DNA of 33,495 nt from Oscillospiraceae bacterium (GCA_015064625.1 SVRW01000021.1:1-33495), one strand, 5' to 3'. Shown: positions 25,112 through 33,383, counted from the first letter of the stretch. Numbers and translations are program-made. The notes: a model not told the origin generated them from the sequence alone.

Positions 25112-25140
25112 TTGACTTTTTGAGATGTTATTGGTATAAT
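25112..25140 (+). promoter_or_regulatory. Sigma-A promoter of the oxidoreductase gene
   Basis: TTGACT (25112-25117), 17 bp, TATAAT (25135-25140), one mismatch from consensus. The leader is about 46 nt and ends in CGGAGG (25178-25183). Confidence 0.85.
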
Positions 25141-25192
25141 TAGGTTAATTAAATCAAAACTTTAATAATAAACTTTTCGGAGGAAAATAAAA

Positions 25193-26332
25193 ATGTCTGA
25201 TGCAGTTTTGAGCCAATTTACAGCACCCACAGAAGAAAAGAAAATTTCCGCTGACAGAAAACTTAAGTTCGGTATTATCGGTACAGGTTGGATTGCAGAA
25301 GCTCACGTTACATCTCTTCTTCAGTGTCCTGATGCAGAAATAGTAGCAGGTGCAGATCTTATTCCAGGTAAAGCTGAAGCTTTCTTCAAAAGATTTGGAG
25401 TAGAAAATGTTCGTTTGTATCCTTCTCATAAAGAACTTATCGATAATGAAGAATTGGATGCTGTTTGCGTTTGCACCTATAATACAACTCATGCTGAATG
25501 TACAATTTATGCTCTTGAGCATGGCGTAAACGTTCTTCTTGAAAAACCCTTTACGGTAACTCTTGAAGAAGCTATTGAAGTTTGCAAGGTTGAAAAGAAA
25601 ACAGGAAAACTTCTTACTATCGGATTCCAGCCTCGTATGGACAATAATATGAAAAAAATCAAGGAAATCGTTGAATCTGGTGAACTTGGTAAAATTTATT
25701 ACATTCAGACAGGTGGCGGAAGAAGACGCGGTATTCCTAACAGTACATTTATTGAACAAAGTACAGCAGGTATAGGCGCTCTTGGCGATATCGGATGCTA
25801 TTCTCTCGATATGGTTCTCAATGCTATCGGTTATCCTAAGCCTTTGACAGTATCAGGTTATAAATCTGCGTTCTTCGGAGCAAATCCTAAATATAACAAT
25901 CCTGCAGATGCAGCAAGATTTAATGTTGACGATTTCGCAGCAGCATTTATTCGTCTTGAAGGCGATATCGTTTTAGACTTCAGAATTGCTTGGGCTATGC
26001 ATGTTGACACCCCAGGTGACACAATTATTTTAGGTACTGAAGGTGCTCTCAGAATTCCTTCCACAGAATGCTGGAATGGTACAGTAGGCGGGGCTATGAC
26101 TCTTTATAAAGATGTTGCAGGTTCCAGAGTTGAAATGAAAATTCCTCTTTGCGGTGACGTTCCTGGCGGACTTTTCTATCAGAAGCTCCGTTCCTTTATC
26201 GAAGCAGTTAAAGAAGGAACACCTGCTCCTGTTCCCTCAAGCCAGATTATTATCAATCAGGCTATTATTGATGGTATCGTTAAATCTGCTGAACTTGGAA
26301 AAGAAATTGAAATCAATATTCCTGAAATCTAA
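25193..26332 (+). CDS. Gfo/Idh/MocA-family oxidoreductase
   Basis: An NAD(P)-dependent dehydrogenase of the inositol/glucose-fructose oxidoreductase family. These act on sugars, polyols or their derivatives in the cytoplasm. The 379-residue protein has a short N-terminal extension and the Rossmann motif FGIIGTGWIAEAH (about 26-38). It also has the family EKPF motif (about 117-120), the GALGDIGCYSLDMV segment with the likely catalytic Asp/Tyr region, and a C-terminal beta-sheet domain. The ribosome site and spacing match those of rpsP exactly, and codon choice appears biased, suggesting high expression. It is monocistronic, with its own promoter and strong terminator. No sugar transporter is adjacent, so the substrate is open. 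Confidence 0.88.
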   Translation: MSDAVLSQFTAPTEEKKISADRKLKFGIIGTGWIAEAHVTSLLQCPDAEIVAGADLIPGKAEAFFKRFGVENVRLYPSHKELIDNEELDAVCVCTYNTTHAECTIYALEHGVNVLLEKPFTVTLEEAIEVCKVEKKTGKLLTIGFQPRMDNNMKKIKEIVESGELGKIYYIQTGGGRRRGIPNSTFIEQSTAGIGALGDIGCYSLDMVLNAIGYPKPLTVSGYKSAFFGANPKYNNPADAARFNVDDFAAAFIRLEGDIVLDFRIAWAMHVDTPGDTIILGTEGALRIPSTECWNGTVGGAMTLYKDVAGSRVEMKIPLCGDVPGGLFYQKLRSFIEAVKEGTPAPVPSSQIIINQAIIDGIVKSAELGKEIEINIPEI

Positions 26333-26383
26333 TTCTTTTCGTAAATTGTTAGCTGATTAACGGAGATAGTTACACTTAAAATT

Positions 26384-26415
26384 ATCCCCCGAATTCTTTT
26401 TCGGGGGATTTATTT
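26384..26415 (+). terminator. Intrinsic terminator after the oxidoreductase gene
   Basis: ATCCCCCGAA (26384-26393) pairs perfectly with TTCGGGGGAT (26400-26409) around a 6-nt loop, followed by a TTTATTT tail. The stem is unusually G/C-rich for this sequence. Confidence 0.92.
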
Positions 26416-26447
26416 AAAATGAGTATTATTTTGTAATAGGAGTATAT

Positions 26448-27482
26448 ATGTTTAAACTCAATTCTAAACATCGTTCTTCAGTAATGGGGATTGCCGCTAT
26501 TATTATAATGGTTCATCATTATATGACAAACGTAATCGGCGAGCCTTATAAATTAGGCGCTATTGGCGTTGACATGTTTATGTTTACCATGGGAATAGGT
26601 TTGTACTTTTCTTTGTTCAATGGTACAGAAAAAGTTGGTTTTTTTAGAAACCTTCCATCATTTTATCTTAAAAGATTTAAAAGGGTAGTACCTGTCTTTG
26701 CATTGTTCCTTGTTGCCTTTGGAATGTGGAAATATTCAAATGGCGGATTTACGGTTAAAGAATTTCTTCTTAATCTGTCGTTTACAGGTTATTGGACTCT
26801 TCCTTATAGTAAATATTTCAATTGGTTTATAAGTGGAATACTGCTTTTCTATATTGTTTCTCCTGTCTTTTTTGTTGCATTTAGAAACATTAGAAGAAAA
26901 TATATTCCTGCAACAGTGTTATTCCTTCTTTTATCATTTCTTGTTTTTCTCATGAGAAAAGATGAAAATGGTGAGATAACAAGAACTCTTATTATGGTAG
27001 TTCGACTTATCCCTCTTTGCTTTGGAATGTTGTTTGGAGCTTACTGTAAAGAAGAACCTTCGAAAAAAGAGCAAGCTGTTATTCTCTCTGTATTTACATT
27101 GTTATTTATATTTGGCGTTATTCTTTACATTATGAATAATAAATCCTGGAATGATTCTGGCTTTACATATGGCATGCCTTGGTATTCCTTTGGTTTGATG
27201 ACTCCATTTATATGTACAGCTATCTCCTGTATTGTTGATGTATTAACGCGTATTTGTAAATATATATCAGCACCATTTATCTTTTTTGGAAAGATGAGTT
27301 TTGAGATATATCTGACTCACGTGTTTGTTATAGAAAATATATTGGTTCAGTTAAAAATTGAAAATCGTTTGTGGTTTGATGAACCAAAGAATTTCTTAGC
27401 GGCTATATTTGTATCCACTGCTTCTGCATACGTTTTATATCTCTTTACGGAAAAAATATGTAATATTAAGCTAAAGAAATGA
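26448..27482 (+). CDS. Acyltransferase-3 family membrane protein
   Basis: A 344-residue polytopic protein with about ten hydrophobic helices. It shows the Acyl_transf_3 layout: an N-terminal GIAAIIIMVHHYM helix with a His near its end, GVDMFMFTMGIGLYFS, YLKRFKRVVPVF, TGYWTLPYSKYFNWFISGILLFYIVSP, and a late IFFGKMSFEIYLTHVFV helix. Family members O-acetylate or otherwise acylate cell-surface glycans, peptidoglycan or exported molecules. AGGAG lies about 7 nt before the ATG. No clear promoter was found in the 115-bp gap after the upstream terminator, so it may depend on read-through. A perfect hairpin follows. Confidence 0.83.
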   Translation: MFKLNSKHRSSVMGIAAIIIMVHHYMTNVIGEPYKLGAIGVDMFMFTMGIGLYFSLFNGTEKVGFFRNLPSFYLKRFKRVVPVFALFLVAFGMWKYSNGGFTVKEFLLNLSFTGYWTLPYSKYFNWFISGILLFYIVSPVFFVAFRNIRRKYIPATVLFLLLSFLVFLMRKDENGEITRTLIMVVRLIPLCFGMLFGAYCKEEPSKKEQAVILSVFTLLFIFGVILYIMNNKSWNDSGFTYGMPWYSFGLMTPFICTAISCIVDVLTRICKYISAPFIFFGKMSFEIYLTHVFVIENILVQLKIENRLWFDEPKNFLAAIFVSTASAYVLYLFTEKICNIKLKK

Positions 27483-27549
27483 TTAAATTTTTTTCGTGGT
27501 TTCAAATAGTTTATAAACATTTATAATCTGAATAGTTGGTAAATATATC

Positions 27550-27610
27550 AAAATTGCCTCAAATGCAAAGTTGCATTTGAGGCAATTTTCGAATCAAATT
27601 ATTTTTTTTA
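27550..27610. terminator. Perfect 19-bp hairpin terminator between convergent genes
   Basis: AAAATTGCCTCAAATGCAA (27550-27568) and its exact complement at 27571-27589 are separated by two bases. A T-run follows at about 27600. It lies between the acyltransferase gene and the convergent RCC1-repeat gene, so it probably acts in both directions. Confidence 0.87.
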
Positions 27611-27626
27611 GAAAGTAATTGAATTT

Positions 27627-29828
27627 TTATTGCTTAGGTCTGGAGCAAACAGAACATTTCTTGGAAAAAATACCTTTATATTCACCGCCGCAATATGGAC
27701 ATAAACCTTTAGAAAGTCTTTCTTCTGACAATGCTTTTTCGGCTTTCTTTTTTTCTGCCAAAGCCGCCTTAGTTTGTTTCATGCGTTCTGCAGATTCAGC
27801 TTTTCTTTTTTCTTCTGCTTCTTTTTTTTTTTTTGCTTGCTTGATTCTTTCTGCTTCATCCTCGGCGTCTTTTTTTAGTATACGCTCAAGTATGTCCATA
27901 GAAACAGATTCTATTTTTTTGTATTCTTCCTTTAAAATTCCAATGTCGGTTTCCGAATCTATTTTTTTAATAAATTCTTTTGTTTCCTCTGTAATTGGAA
28001 TTTCAACCTTTATTTCAGAAACATCGCATCTTCCATCGTCTTTCATTCCAGTTGCTATAAAAGTTCCGTCTGAGTGAAGTCCTACAGTATGATAAGAGCC
28101 AGCAACAATATATACAATATCACCCCAATTGGATACATCACATTGACCATATTCATTGCTTCCGGTATAAACAAGAGTTCCGTCGTTTTTCAACCCTATG
28201 GTGTGGTCGTCGCCTGCTGCTATCCCTATAATATCTTCCCATTCCGAAACGTTGCACTCACCAAATGCGTTTTTTCCGCATGCAACAACTTTTCCATCGT
28301 TTTTCAGCCCTACTGTATGAAATTCACCGATAGAAACTGAAATAATATTTTCCCAATCTTTGACGTTGCACTGACCATAATCATTTGTTCCGACTGAAAC
28401 AAGCGTACCATCTTTTTTCAGACCTACTGTATGCGTATCTCCAGCTTTTATTGATATTATATCATCCCATTCAGAGACCTTACATCTGTCATCATGCCTG
28501 TATCCAACAGCGACAACTGTACCATCTTTTTTTAAACCAACAGAATGGCCAGGACCTGCTGCAATTGCCTTTATATCTTTCCAAGCGGATACGTCACATT
28601 TTCCGCTTCCAGTTCCTCCAATAGCCCAAACCGTTCCATCTTTTTTCAGTCCTAAAGTGTGACTGTAAGAACATGCAACAGCTGTAATATTATCCCATTT
28701 ACTTACTTCACATTGTGAATATTTGTTTTCTCCAATTGCTTTTAGTTTTCCTTCTGGTTGTATGAATACAGTATGATTTGATGCGGCGTAAAGGCGTGGG
28801 AGGTGAGAGAGAAATTTTCTTGCCATTTTCCCATCTTCAGCTTTTATGTAAAGTAAAGCTGCATCAGTTAAATCGCCTTCATCTGCATCTATTGTTGCTT
28901 TCGCATCGAATATAGCGTACCTATATTCAAGAATTTCCAAATGTTTTTTACATGCTTCGATTTTTTCCTTGGAATCCTTAAAATCTATTATACTTTCATA
29001 TATTTCAATAGCTTTTTCAACTGCACCAATGGAAGTACTGTTTTCAAGTCTCTTTGCTGAGTCATAAATTTTGCAGTTGTATTTATATGTAACCTCCTCA
29101 GAAAGTTTCTTTAAAAGCTCTATTGTATCTTCTTCGCAATATTTAATAGCAAGTTGATAGCTGAACAATGAATCGAAAGGTTTATCAGCATCTGATATTT
29201 TATCAATCGTTGAAATTTTTATTTCAGACAAAAATTTGCAAAGATATGCTTTGGGATTTTTAGGATTAAGCGTGATTTCATCTTCTGCAAGTTCATTTGC
29301 AAGAATCCAGTTTTCATCTTCTAAAGCTTGAAAAGCATCATTTATAAGCTTTGAACTGTTGTTATCTTTATTGTCTTTTTTATTTCTTTTTTGCTTTTCA
29401 TATGCTTTTTTTCTTGCTTCTTCAATTTCAATAAATTCATTTTTATATTTTTCAACAACTGAGCCAAAAGCGTTATCGATAGCAGCGATAATATTTTTAT
29501 TTTCAAGAAACGAAATTTCTGAGGGTGAATCGCATATAAAACACCGATTATTATCATCAAAAGAAATTTTGTATTCACATTTTGCAAGTCCAATCAATGC
29601 CTCGGATTCATCAGGGAGCGATGATAATATTTTTTTAAATAATTCGAAAGCTTTTTCGAAATTCTTATTTTTCAAATAGTCAAATGCTTCGTTATAAATC
29701 AAAATTTGATCGTAATTACTTGTTTTTGGAATTGTTTGATTTCTTAAACACAATTCACAAGTGCCGAAGCATTCATCGCCGAAACGTAATACGTTTGAGC
29801 CACACGATTTACATTTTATGGTTGCCAT
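27627..29828 (-). CDS. Zinc-ribbon, TPR and RCC1-propeller protein
   Basis: A 733-residue protein, probably cytoplasmic because it has no signal peptide or membrane helix. In order: an N-terminal zinc ribbon (CKSC at 6-9, CELC at 24-27), TPR-like helices (about 45-95) with a CFIC pair (96-99), and a Lys-rich stretch. More TPR-like helices follow (about 160-340), then seven RCC1-type repeats (about 343-608). A charged coiled coil (about 640-705) leads to a C-terminal zinc ribbon (CPYC 710-713, CSVC 725-728). Each repeat is exactly 38 residues and follows IxAIAAGxxHTVGLKxDG then VxxxGxNxxGxCxVSxW. Seven blades would close one propeller. The start at 29828 is set by a perfect AGGAGG. Domain calls are solid; the function is unknown. 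Confidence 0.8.
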   Translation of the reverse strand: MATIKCKSCGSNVLRFGDECFGTCELCLRNQTIPKTSNYDQILIYNEAFDYLKNKNFEKAFELFKKILSSLPDESEALIGLAKCEYKISFDDNNRCFICDSPSEISFLENKNIIAAIDNAFGSVVEKYKNEFIEIEEARKKAYEKQKRNKKDNKDNNSSKLINDAFQALEDENWILANELAEDEITLNPKNPKAYLCKFLSEIKISTIDKISDADKPFDSLFSYQLAIKYCEEDTIELLKKLSEEVTYKYNCKIYDSAKRLENSTSIGAVEKAIEIYESIIDFKDSKEKIEACKKHLEILEYRYAIFDAKATIDADEGDLTDAALLYIKAEDGKMARKFLSHLPRLYAASNHTVFIQPEGKLKAIGENKYSQCEVSKWDNITAVACSYSHTLGLKKDGTVWAIGGTGSGKCDVSAWKDIKAIAAGPGHSVGLKKDGTVVAVGYRHDDRCKVSEWDDIISIKAGDTHTVGLKKDGTLVSVGTNDYGQCNVKDWENIISVSIGEFHTVGLKNDGKVVACGKNAFGECNVSEWEDIIGIAAGDDHTIGLKNDGTLVYTGSNEYGQCDVSNWGDIVYIVAGSYHTVGLHSDGTFIATGMKDDGRCDVSEIKVEIPITEETKEFIKKIDSETDIGILKEEYKKIESVSMDILERILKKDAEDEAERIKQAKKKKEAEEKRKAESAERMKQTKAALAEKKKAEKALSEERLSKGLCPYCGGEYKGIFSKKCSVCSRPKQ
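28005..28802 (-). repeat. Seven tandem 114-bp units encoding RCC1 blades
   Basis: The repeat cysteines fall at residues 373, 411, 449, 487, 525, 563 and 601, a constant spacing of 38 codons. The units differ at DNA level, so this is an old duplication kept in register rather than a fresh satellite. Confidence 0.9.
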
Positions 29829-29879
29829 TTGAAGCCTCCTCAATATTTATATGTAAATTCAACAAATACTTTTTTGTAT

Positions 29880-29908
29880 ATTATATAACAAATATTTACA
29901 TTTGTCAA
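29880..29908 (-). promoter_or_regulatory. Sigma-A promoter of the RCC1-repeat gene
   Basis: On the minus strand, TTGACA (29908-29903), 17 bp and TATAAT (29885-29880), an exact consensus match. The leader is about 45 nt and ends in AGGAGG. Confidence 0.87.
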
Positions 29909-29937
29909 TATATTGTGAATAAATAAAACTTTATTTT

Positions 29938-29970
29938 TAAACAAAAAAGAGCCTAAGCAGGTTCTTTTTT
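29938..29970 (-). terminator. Intrinsic terminator after the GH2 glycosidase gene
   Basis: Read leftward, AAAAAAGAACCT (29970-29959) pairs with AGGCTCTTTTTT (29954-29943) with one wobble and a 4-nt loop, ending in a T-run. It lies about 115 bp after the glycosidase stop. The bases between (about 29971-30085) are A/T-rich with nothing else recognised. Confidence 0.8.
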
Positions 29971-30085
29971 AAAGTCATGAATAATAAAATGTGAAAAATA
30001 GTTTTTTGAGTCTTTTGGAGAAAATTATAAGATAATTTAAGATATAAATGAAATTAATTATATAATTAAGTTGCAATATGTAAAA

Positions 30086-31828
30086 TCAAATGTTTACTTC
30101 TTCGGAGTTTACTTCTTCGGAGTTTACTTCTTCGGAAATTTTTTGACTTATATTTTTCATCATTTCTTCGGATATTTTCAAATGTTTTCTATCGTACGTT
30201 ATAAAACCGTTTGTTTCGTCTTCGACATCAGAAAGTTGAGTATATATATCACAGCACAAACCTGATTTAATAGCTGGAATTATTTCATTATAATATAAAT
30301 TTTCCACTGCTTCTCCAAAATCTTTTTCTGTTTTGAATTTTTTGTATCCGTATGTTTTCTTTTCATTAAAAGAATTACCCTTTATTTTATATGCATATCC
30401 ACCAAATTCCGAAAGAATAACAGGTTTACTTGCTTTTATGTGTTTGTATTTTTTGAAGTAGGTGTGTATACTTTCTACATCAGTTTTTTCGCATTTGAAC
30501 CAACCTGAAGCTGTATCAATAAATCTTGTTTCGTCAAGTGTTTTTACAAAATCATACATTATATTTCCTTCGAATTGTCCCCATCCTTCGTTAAATATTG
30601 TCCATAAACAAATACAAGGGTGCTTTTTTAATGTTTTTATTATGTTTTCAGTACATTCTGTAAAAGCCTTTCTTATAGCAGGAGTTTTATGAAGTTTTTT
30701 ATCATTTAATTTTTTCATAAAAAGAGTTGGGAGAGCTGTATCTCTGAAAAAAGAATAATCTCCATTATTTATCATATCCTGAAACACAATAATTCCCAAT
30801 CTATCGCAATGATAGTAGAATCGTTCAGGTTCTGTTTTAATATGTTTTCTCAATGTATTGAAGCCGAGTTTTTTGGCAGTCATTATGTCATCAATAAAAC
30901 ATTGATCAGATGCAGGAGTATATATTCCATCGCTCCAATAGCCTTGGTCTAAAAGTCCATGAAAGAAAAAAGGTTTTCCGTTGAGACAAAGTCTTTTTAT
31001 TCCACCTGATTCATTGATTTCAAGAGTACGAAATGCAAAATAAGATTTTACAGTATCATATTTTGTTTTTACTGTAACATTGTACAAATAAGGATTTTCC
31101 GGACACCAAAAAATAGGAGAGGTTATGTTTATAGTTCCTTGACCCTTTGATATCTTTACTTCAATTTCCCCATCATTTGTATCTATATACGCCAAAGCGT
31201 CCAATTCATCATTGAGTGTGATTGTAACATTCGATTTATCTGTTACAAATTCAATTGATGAAATATATTCTTCTGGGACGCTTTCAAGCCATACCGTTTG
31301 CCATATTCCAGAAATAGGAGTGTACCACATACCGCCTCTTTTTTCTTTTTGTTTACCATAAGGAAGAATTGATGAATTCAAATTGTCTGTAGCTCTTATA
31401 CAAATATCGTTTATGCCAACTTTTATAAAGGACGTTATATCAAGGCAAAAAGAGGAATATCCTCCAACATGATATCCAACCTCATTTCCGTTTATATATA
31501 CAGAAGCGCATTGATCCACAGCACCAATGTGTAACAATACTTTATTATTTATAAAATCAGTTGGTATGTCAAACGTTCTTTTATAATGTAATTCTGTACC
31601 ATCAGGATAATGTTTATCTATTCCTGATAAAATTGATTCAGGAGCAAAGGGAACAAGAATTTCTTTGTCAAATATTGGAATTTCATTATTAGTACAAGCT
31701 GCGAACTCCCAATATCCGTTGAGATTTATATAAGAATCTCTCACTAAGGTTGGACGAGGATATTCAGAATGTGGAATTGTATTTTTATTGAGTATTTCTT
31801 CTCCTTGAGATGTGTAAAGCTTTTTCAT
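30086..31828 (-). CDS. Glycoside hydrolase family 2 enzyme
   Basis: A family-2 glycosidase, a retaining beta-glycosidase of the beta-galactosidase/beta-glucuronidase/mannosidase group. The 580-residue protein lacks a signal peptide. It has the sugar-binding domain (about 35-180, with LNGYWEF, the VYINGNEVGYHVGGYSSF jelly roll and the RGGMWYTPISGIWQTVWLE motif), an immunoglobulin-like domain, and a TIM barrel from about 275. The acid/base is Glu414 in TIFNEGWGQ and the probable nucleophile is Glu474 in ILSEFGGYA. The tail carries three VNSEE repeats. AGGAG precedes the ATG. It has a perfect promoter, a terminator and no transporter beside it. The substrate is not deducible; it should act on small, imported glycosides. 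Confidence 0.9.
   Translation of the reverse strand: MKKLYTSQGEEILNKNTIPHSEYPRPTLVRDSYINLNGYWEFAACTNNEIPIFDKEILVPFAPESILSGIDKHYPDGTELHYKRTFDIPTDFINNKVLLHIGAVDQCASVYINGNEVGYHVGGYSSFCLDITSFIKVGINDICIRATDNLNSSILPYGKQKEKRGGMWYTPISGIWQTVWLESVPEEYISSIEFVTDKSNVTITLNDELDALAYIDTNDGEIEVKISKGQGTINITSPIFWCPENPYLYNVTVKTKYDTVKSYFAFRTLEINESGGIKRLCLNGKPFFFHGLLDQGYWSDGIYTPASDQCFIDDIMTAKKLGFNTLRKHIKTEPERFYYHCDRLGIIVFQDMINNGDYSFFRDTALPTLFMKKLNDKKLHKTPAIRKAFTECTENIIKTLKKHPCICLWTIFNEGWGQFEGNIMYDFVKTLDETRFIDTASGWFKCEKTDVESIHTYFKKYKHIKASKPVILSEFGGYAYKIKGNSFNEKKTYGYKKFKTEKDFGEAVENLYYNEIIPAIKSGLCCDIYTQLSDVEDETNGFITYDRKHLKISEEMMKNISQKISEEVNSEEVNSEEVNI
30092..30136 (-). repeat. Three exact 15-bp tandem repeats at the GH2 C-terminus
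   Basis: GTTTACTTCTTCGGA (plus strand) occurs at 30092-30106, 30107-30121 and 30122-30136 with no mismatch. It encodes VNSEE units at the extreme C-terminus. The unit is a multiple of three, so copy-number change alters tail length without frameshift. Confidence 0.93.
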
Positions 31829-31861
31829 AAAATGTCTCCTGAAAATATTTATCTAACAAAG

Positions 31862-31890
31862 ATTATAAGCTATTTTAACTTTTCTGTCAA
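31862..31890 (-). promoter_or_regulatory. Sigma-A promoter of the GH2 gene
   Basis: On the minus strand, TTGACA (31890-31885), 17 bp and TATAAT (31867-31862), an exact consensus match. A perfect 13-bp palindrome, TAAAATCATTTTA (31894-31906), lies just upstream of the -35 and could be an operator. Confidence 0.87.
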
Positions 31891-31932
31891 CCGTAAAATC
31901 ATTTTATTCAGCCGATAAATTCCTTGTAACTA

Positions 31933-31961
31933 TTGACATAATACGAATATAATGATATAAT
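31933..31961 (+). promoter_or_regulatory. Sigma-A promoter of the transglutaminase-fold gene
   Basis: TTGACA (31933-31938), 17 bp, TATAAT (31956-31961), an exact consensus match. It is divergent from the GH2 promoter, with 42 bp between the two -35 boxes. Confidence 0.87.
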
Positions 31962-31990
31962 TTTGAAAAATAAAACTACTTGGAGACGTT

Positions 31991-33364
31991 ATGCTTTTTG
32001 AAAAATTTGATTTCAGCGATATTGAATCTCTTGCGATAGAGATGCCTTTAGAAATCAACTGCTATAAATACGCAGGTGATTTTGAAGGTGAAATTAATGC
32101 GATCGATTCTTATCTTACAAAAAAGGAACTTCCTGAAGCTCTTGTTGCACGCCTTACCTTTGAAAAATTCATTGCCAGCACAATGATAAATAATTATAAA
32201 ACCGATTTTGAAACAATTTATAATCGACTTAAAGAAGATTTTCCAAACATCACACCTGAGTTACTCAACCGTTTTATAGATGAAGGTCACGGTGATTTTA
32301 TCGTTAAAAATGGCAAACGTATGTTTGAAAATGCAGCATATATCAATTTAAAAAGAATTAAAGGGGACTATTTGCGTAAAATGGCAGACCCCGATTATTA
32401 CGATAAAGCAAATTTTGAATTGAGAAATGAAAACAGGACCATTATGAAAGAAAAAGGGTTCAGAGCTTTCAGATATACTGTTCGTCAATGGCTTAAGCCA
32501 ACTGTTTCGGAAGAACATGAAGGAAAGCTTATTCGTGTTCACCTTCCTTTTCCCGCAGAATGTGCAACTCAGTCTGACATAAAACTTTTGTCATCTTCTG
32601 CTGATCCATATATTTCTAATGCAGAACAAAGGACTGTTTTTTTTGAAAAAACATACGTTCCAGGTGAAGAATTTTTTGTTGAATATTCTTACGTTAATAA
32701 ATCGACATACAAGGAAATAACACCATTAGCAGCAGAAGAAGGAAACCCAGGATTCTATCTTGATGAACAATATCCTCATGTCAGATTCACCCCTTACATA
32801 AAGATGATTGCCAAAGAGTTAACAGGGAATGAAAAGAATCCTTTAATGCTTGCCAGACGTGCGTATGAATGGGTAACGCATAATGTGGGATATTCCTATA
32901 CAAGACCTTATTTTTGTCTGGATAATATTGCCGAATTCGCCGCTATAAACAGAAGAGGGGATTGCGGTGTAATGTCAACTCTGTTTATAACTCTTTGCAG
33001 AGCAATGGGAGTCCCCGCAAAATGGGAATCTGGTTTCTATACAACTCCTGTTGAGATAGGATGTCACGATTGGGCGATGTTCTACGTTGAACCATATGGT
33101 TGGCTTTATGCTGATCTTTCCATGGGCGAATCGACTGCTCGTTGCGGTGAGAAAGCATTATATAATCATTATTTTGGTAACTTGGATCCTTTCAGAACGG
33201 TTTTCTGCAACGATTTTCAAAAACAATTTGAACCTCCTAAATCGTTTATGAGATGTGACCCTTATGATAATCAGACGGGTGAGGCTGAATTTGAAGATGC
33301 TGGTCTATTCTTCAACGATTGGAGCTGTGGCAGAACGGTTATTTCAGCGGAAGAAATAAAATAA
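31991..33364 (+). CDS. Transglutaminase-like domain protein
   Basis: A 457-residue protein, probably cytoplasmic because no signal peptide is visible. The N-terminal half is helical and unrecognised (about 1-170), followed by a beta-rich domain (about 175-240). The transglutaminase-core domain (about 285-385) has a complete Cys-His-Asp triad: Cys325 in RRGDCGVMSTLFITLCRAMG, His359 in GCHDWAMFYVE and Asp375 in WLYADLSMG. Bacterial members of this fold act mostly as proteases or amidases rather than cross-linkers. The ATG follows TTGGAGA. It is divergently transcribed from the GH2 gene, and a group II intron end lies about 20 bp after the stop. Confidence 0.86.
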   Translation: MLFEKFDFSDIESLAIEMPLEINCYKYAGDFEGEINAIDSYLTKKELPEALVARLTFEKFIASTMINNYKTDFETIYNRLKEDFPNITPELLNRFIDEGHGDFIVKNGKRMFENAAYINLKRIKGDYLRKMADPDYYDKANFELRNENRTIMKEKGFRAFRYTVRQWLKPTVSEEHEGKLIRVHLPFPAECATQSDIKLLSSSADPYISNAEQRTVFFEKTYVPGEEFFVEYSYVNKSTYKEITPLAAEEGNPGFYLDEQYPHVRFTPYIKMIAKELTGNEKNPLMLARRAYEWVTHNVGYSYTRPYFCLDNIAEFAAINRRGDCGVMSTLFITLCRAMGVPAKWESGFYTTPVEIGCHDWAMFYVEPYGWLYADLSMGESTARCGEKALYNHYFGNLDPFRTVFCNDFQKQFEPPKSFMRCDPYDNQTGEAEFEDAGLFFNDWSCGRTVISAEEIK

Positions 33365-33383
33365 ACTTTTGATAAGTTATATA

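Noticed and set aside
25154..25759. Long antisense frame (201 codons) opposite the oxidoreductase
   Set aside because: Low-complexity, Phe/Asn/Cys-rich product mirroring the biased codon use of the real gene. No start signal or family resemblance.
27619..28077. Plus-strand frame of 152 codons over the 3' part of the RCC1 gene
   Set aside because: Ser/Phe-rich complement of the charged coiled-coil region, with no ribosome site and no recognisable domain.
30092..30136. Possible CRISPR-like repeats
   Set aside because: The three 15-bp units are directly adjacent with no spacers and are in frame within a coding sequence.
30071..30265. A short plus-strand frame encoding repeated YFFGV units
   Set aside because: It lies antisense to the C-terminus of the GH2 gene and its repeats are only the other-strand reading of the 15-bp triplication. 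No ribosome site.
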